Assembly (NCBI RefSeq): GCF_038397775.1
Contig: NZ_CP151650.1
Coordinates: 5,146,001-5,210,000, forward strand
Direction: 5' to 3'
DNA from: Pseudomonas sp. RC10
Lineage (GTDB): Bacteria; Pseudomonadota; Gammaproteobacteria; Pseudomonadales; Pseudomonadaceae
DNA: 64,000 nt
The notes below the pieces were generated by a model. The model made no database searches, had not been told where the DNA came from, and saw nothing but the letters and a program-made list of their open reading frames with translations. Both the position numbers and the translations under genes were made by a program. This document shows positions 62,436 to 64,000 of this stretch, one piece after another. Each line of letters begins with the position of its first letter. Position 1 is the first letter of the stretch.

Positions 62436-64000
62436 ATGAAAGCCAACGCTTCGATCTACAACCAGCGCCTGTTGCGCGGTCAGGCGCCGTCCTACGAGCG
62501 TTTGCAGGCGCGCTTCGCCGAAGACGGTAGCTCCCTCAATGACGAGCCCCTGGCCTTGCATTGCGGCTGGGGCCGTCTGCTGATCGGCCACACCTACCCT
62601 GATCCTGCGGCACTGGCGAACGAACTGCTTAACGAAAAACCCGGCGAGCGCGACATCGCGTTGTACATCGCGGCGCCGCAGCAGGTGCTGGCGCAATCGC
62701 CACAGCAACTGTTCCTCGACCCGTCGGACACCCTGCGCCTGTGGTTCAGCGATTACCGCCCTTCGCAGCGGGTATTTCGTGGCTTCCGGATTCGTCGTGC
62801 GCAGAACCAGGCCGACTGGGACGCGATCAACAACCTCTACATCGCGCGCGGCATGTTGCCGATCGACCCGACCCTGCTGACCCCCCGTCATCAGGGTGGT
62901 CCGGTGTACTGGATCGCCGAGGACGAGACCACTAATGCGGTGATCGGCAGCGTCATGGGCCTGAATCATCATAAGGCCTTCAACGACCCGGAAAACGGCA
63001 GCAGCCTGTGGTGCCTGGCCGTCGATCCGCAATGCACCCGGCCTGGCGTCGGCGAAGTGCTGGTGCGTCATCTGATCGAGCATTTCCAGAGTCGCGGTCT
63101 GGCCTACCTGGACCTGTCGGTGCTGCACGACAACCAGCAGGCGAAAAACCTTTACGGCAAGCTCGGTTTCCGCAACCTGCCGACCTTCGCCATCAAGCGC
63201 AAGAACGGCATCAACGAAAAACTGTTCCTCGGCCCCGGCCCGCAGGCGGATTTCAATCCGTATGCGCGGATCATCGTCGAAGAAGCCCATCGTCGCGGCA
63301 TTGAGGTGCAGGTGGACGACGCCGAAGCCGGGCTGTTCACGCTGATTCACGGTGGCCGTCGCATCCGTTGCCGTGAGTCGTTGAGTGATCTGACCACCGC
63401 CGTCAGCATGACCCTGTGCCAGGACAAGCGCCTGACCAATAAGGTACTGAAAGCGGCGGGCCTCGAACTGCCGGTGCAACAACTGGCGGGCAATGCTGAC
63501 GAAAACCTGGCGTTTCTCGACGAGCACGAACGGATCGTGGTCAAGCCGGTGGATGGCGAGCAGGGTCAGGGCGTTGCGGTCGATTTGCGCACCATCGAAG
63601 ACGTCCAGGCGGCGGTCGAACGTGCGCGGCAGTTCGACTCCCGCGTGTTGCTCGAAAGCTTCCACGATGGGTTCGACCTGCGCATTGTCGTCATCGGGTT
63701 TGACGTGGTGGCCGCCGCCATTCGTCGTCCTGCAGAAATCATGGGCGACGGGGGTCACACCATCGGCCAGTTGATCGAAGCCCAGAGTCGTCGTCGTGCT
63801 GCAGCGACCGGGGGCGAAAGCAAGATTCCGATGGACGACGAGACCCGGCGTACCGTCGAAGACGCCGGTTTCACCTTCGACAGCGTGCTGCCTGCCGATC
63901 AGCGCCTCGCGGTTCGCCGCACGGCCAATCTGCACACGGGCGGCTGCCTGGAAGACGTCACCGCCATCCTCCACCCGGTGTTGAAAGACGCCGCCATCCG
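62436..64000 (+). CDS. N-acetylglutaminylglutamine synthetase, cut by window end
   Basis: The frame is open from ATG 62436 to the end of the window (521 codons, no stop seen). It starts MKANASIYNQRLLRGQAPSY. A GNAT-like part (about 105-280; SSLWCLAVDPQCTRPGVGEV) is followed by an ATP-grasp part (about 320 on; DEHERIVVKPVDGEQGQGVA). This is the NAGGN synthetase, which makes the acetylated Gln-Gln dipeptide. The stop is outside; the full protein is about 580 residues in relatives. It is coupled to the amidotransferase gene. Confidence 0.9.
   Translation, partial: MKANASIYNQRLLRGQAPSYERLQARFAEDGSSLNDEPLALHCGWGRLLIGHTYPDPAALANELLNEKPGERDIALYIAAPQQVLAQSPQQLFLDPSDTLRLWFSDYRPSQRVFRGFRIRRAQNQADWDAINNLYIARGMLPIDPTLLTPRHQGGPVYWIAEDETTNAVIGSVMGLNHHKAFNDPENGSSLWCLAVDPQCTRPGVGEVLVRHLIEHFQSRGLAYLDLSVLHDNQQAKNLYGKLGFRNLPTFAIKRKNGINEKLFLGPGPQADFNPYARIIVEEAHRRGIEVQVDDAEAGLFTLIHGGRRIRCRESLSDLTTAVSMTLCQDKRLTNKVLKAAGLELPVQQLAGNADENLAFLDEHERIVVKPVDGEQGQGVAVDLRTIEDVQAAVERARQFDSRVLLESFHDGFDLRIVVIGFDVVAAAIRRPAEIMGDGGHTIGQLIEAQSRRRAAATGGESKIPMDDETRRTVEDAGFTFDSVLPADQRLAVRRTANLHTGGCLEDVTAILHPVLKDAAI

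Noticed and set aside
61371..63974. 867-codon minus-strand frame opposite the NAGGN genes
   Set aside because: Open only because of high GC codon bias in the true genes on the plus strand.

Overview
The window looks like a chromosomal segment of a Pseudomonas species, probably of the fluorescens/syringae type. The reasons are high GC, dense short intergenic REP pairs, and typical pseudomonad gene sets: scpAB with rluB, a Lap-type giant adhesin with its type I secretion system, the osmolyte genes for N-acetylglutaminylglutamine amide, pap, and mnmC. No rRNA, tRNA, CRISPR array or prophage was seen. All gene names rest on motifs and remembered families, not on a search.

Region 1 (190-9586) is the most unusual part. 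Nine tightly packed, often overlapping plus-strand genes encode a flavodoxin-like oxidoreductase, a DUF2867 protein, an MMPL/RND exporter, a LolA-like periplasmic protein, an outer-membrane barrel, an AfsA-type hotdog protein (the family that makes butenolide or gamma-butyrolactone signals in Streptomyces), an old-yellow-enzyme-like reductase and two short-chain dehydrogenases. Together they look like a pathway that makes, reduces and exports a small lipid-like, possibly butyrolactone, molecule.

Region 2 (9587-36500) is mostly core genome. It holds two tiny ORFs, an MFS pump, arfB, an amino acid permease, rluB, scpAB, a YciO-type protein, a PHP phosphatase/RNase, yciB, yciI, a Cpx-like two-component system with a Spy/CpxP protein and a visible CpxR-type box, a nitroreductase, a TrkH potassium transporter, an AraC regulator, an LpxH-like phosphoesterase, a bestrophin, a SelW-like protein, a FimV-like protein, a MarR regulator, recQ, a YecA-like protein and a DUF454 protein. 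REP-like inverted pairs sit in most gaps.

Region 3 (36833-48040) is a Lap-type adhesin of 1953 residues with a LapG-type cleavage motif, facing a divergent TolC-ABC-HlyD secretion operon.

Region 4 (48041-51200) is a mobile-element patch. An IS3-family element has split a palindromic repeat, and an IS110-family element is inserted in a REP. The IS110 leader can be read as a complete bridge RNA: all four guide segments match the element ends and the flanking target. The joined ends would create a promoter with a 17-bp spacer.

Region 5 (51211-64000) holds pap, mnmC, a GNAT toxin with an unusual antitoxin, an AttEFGH-like ABC/lipoprotein operon, and the NAGGN amidotransferase and synthetase genes. 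The last gene is cut by the window end.
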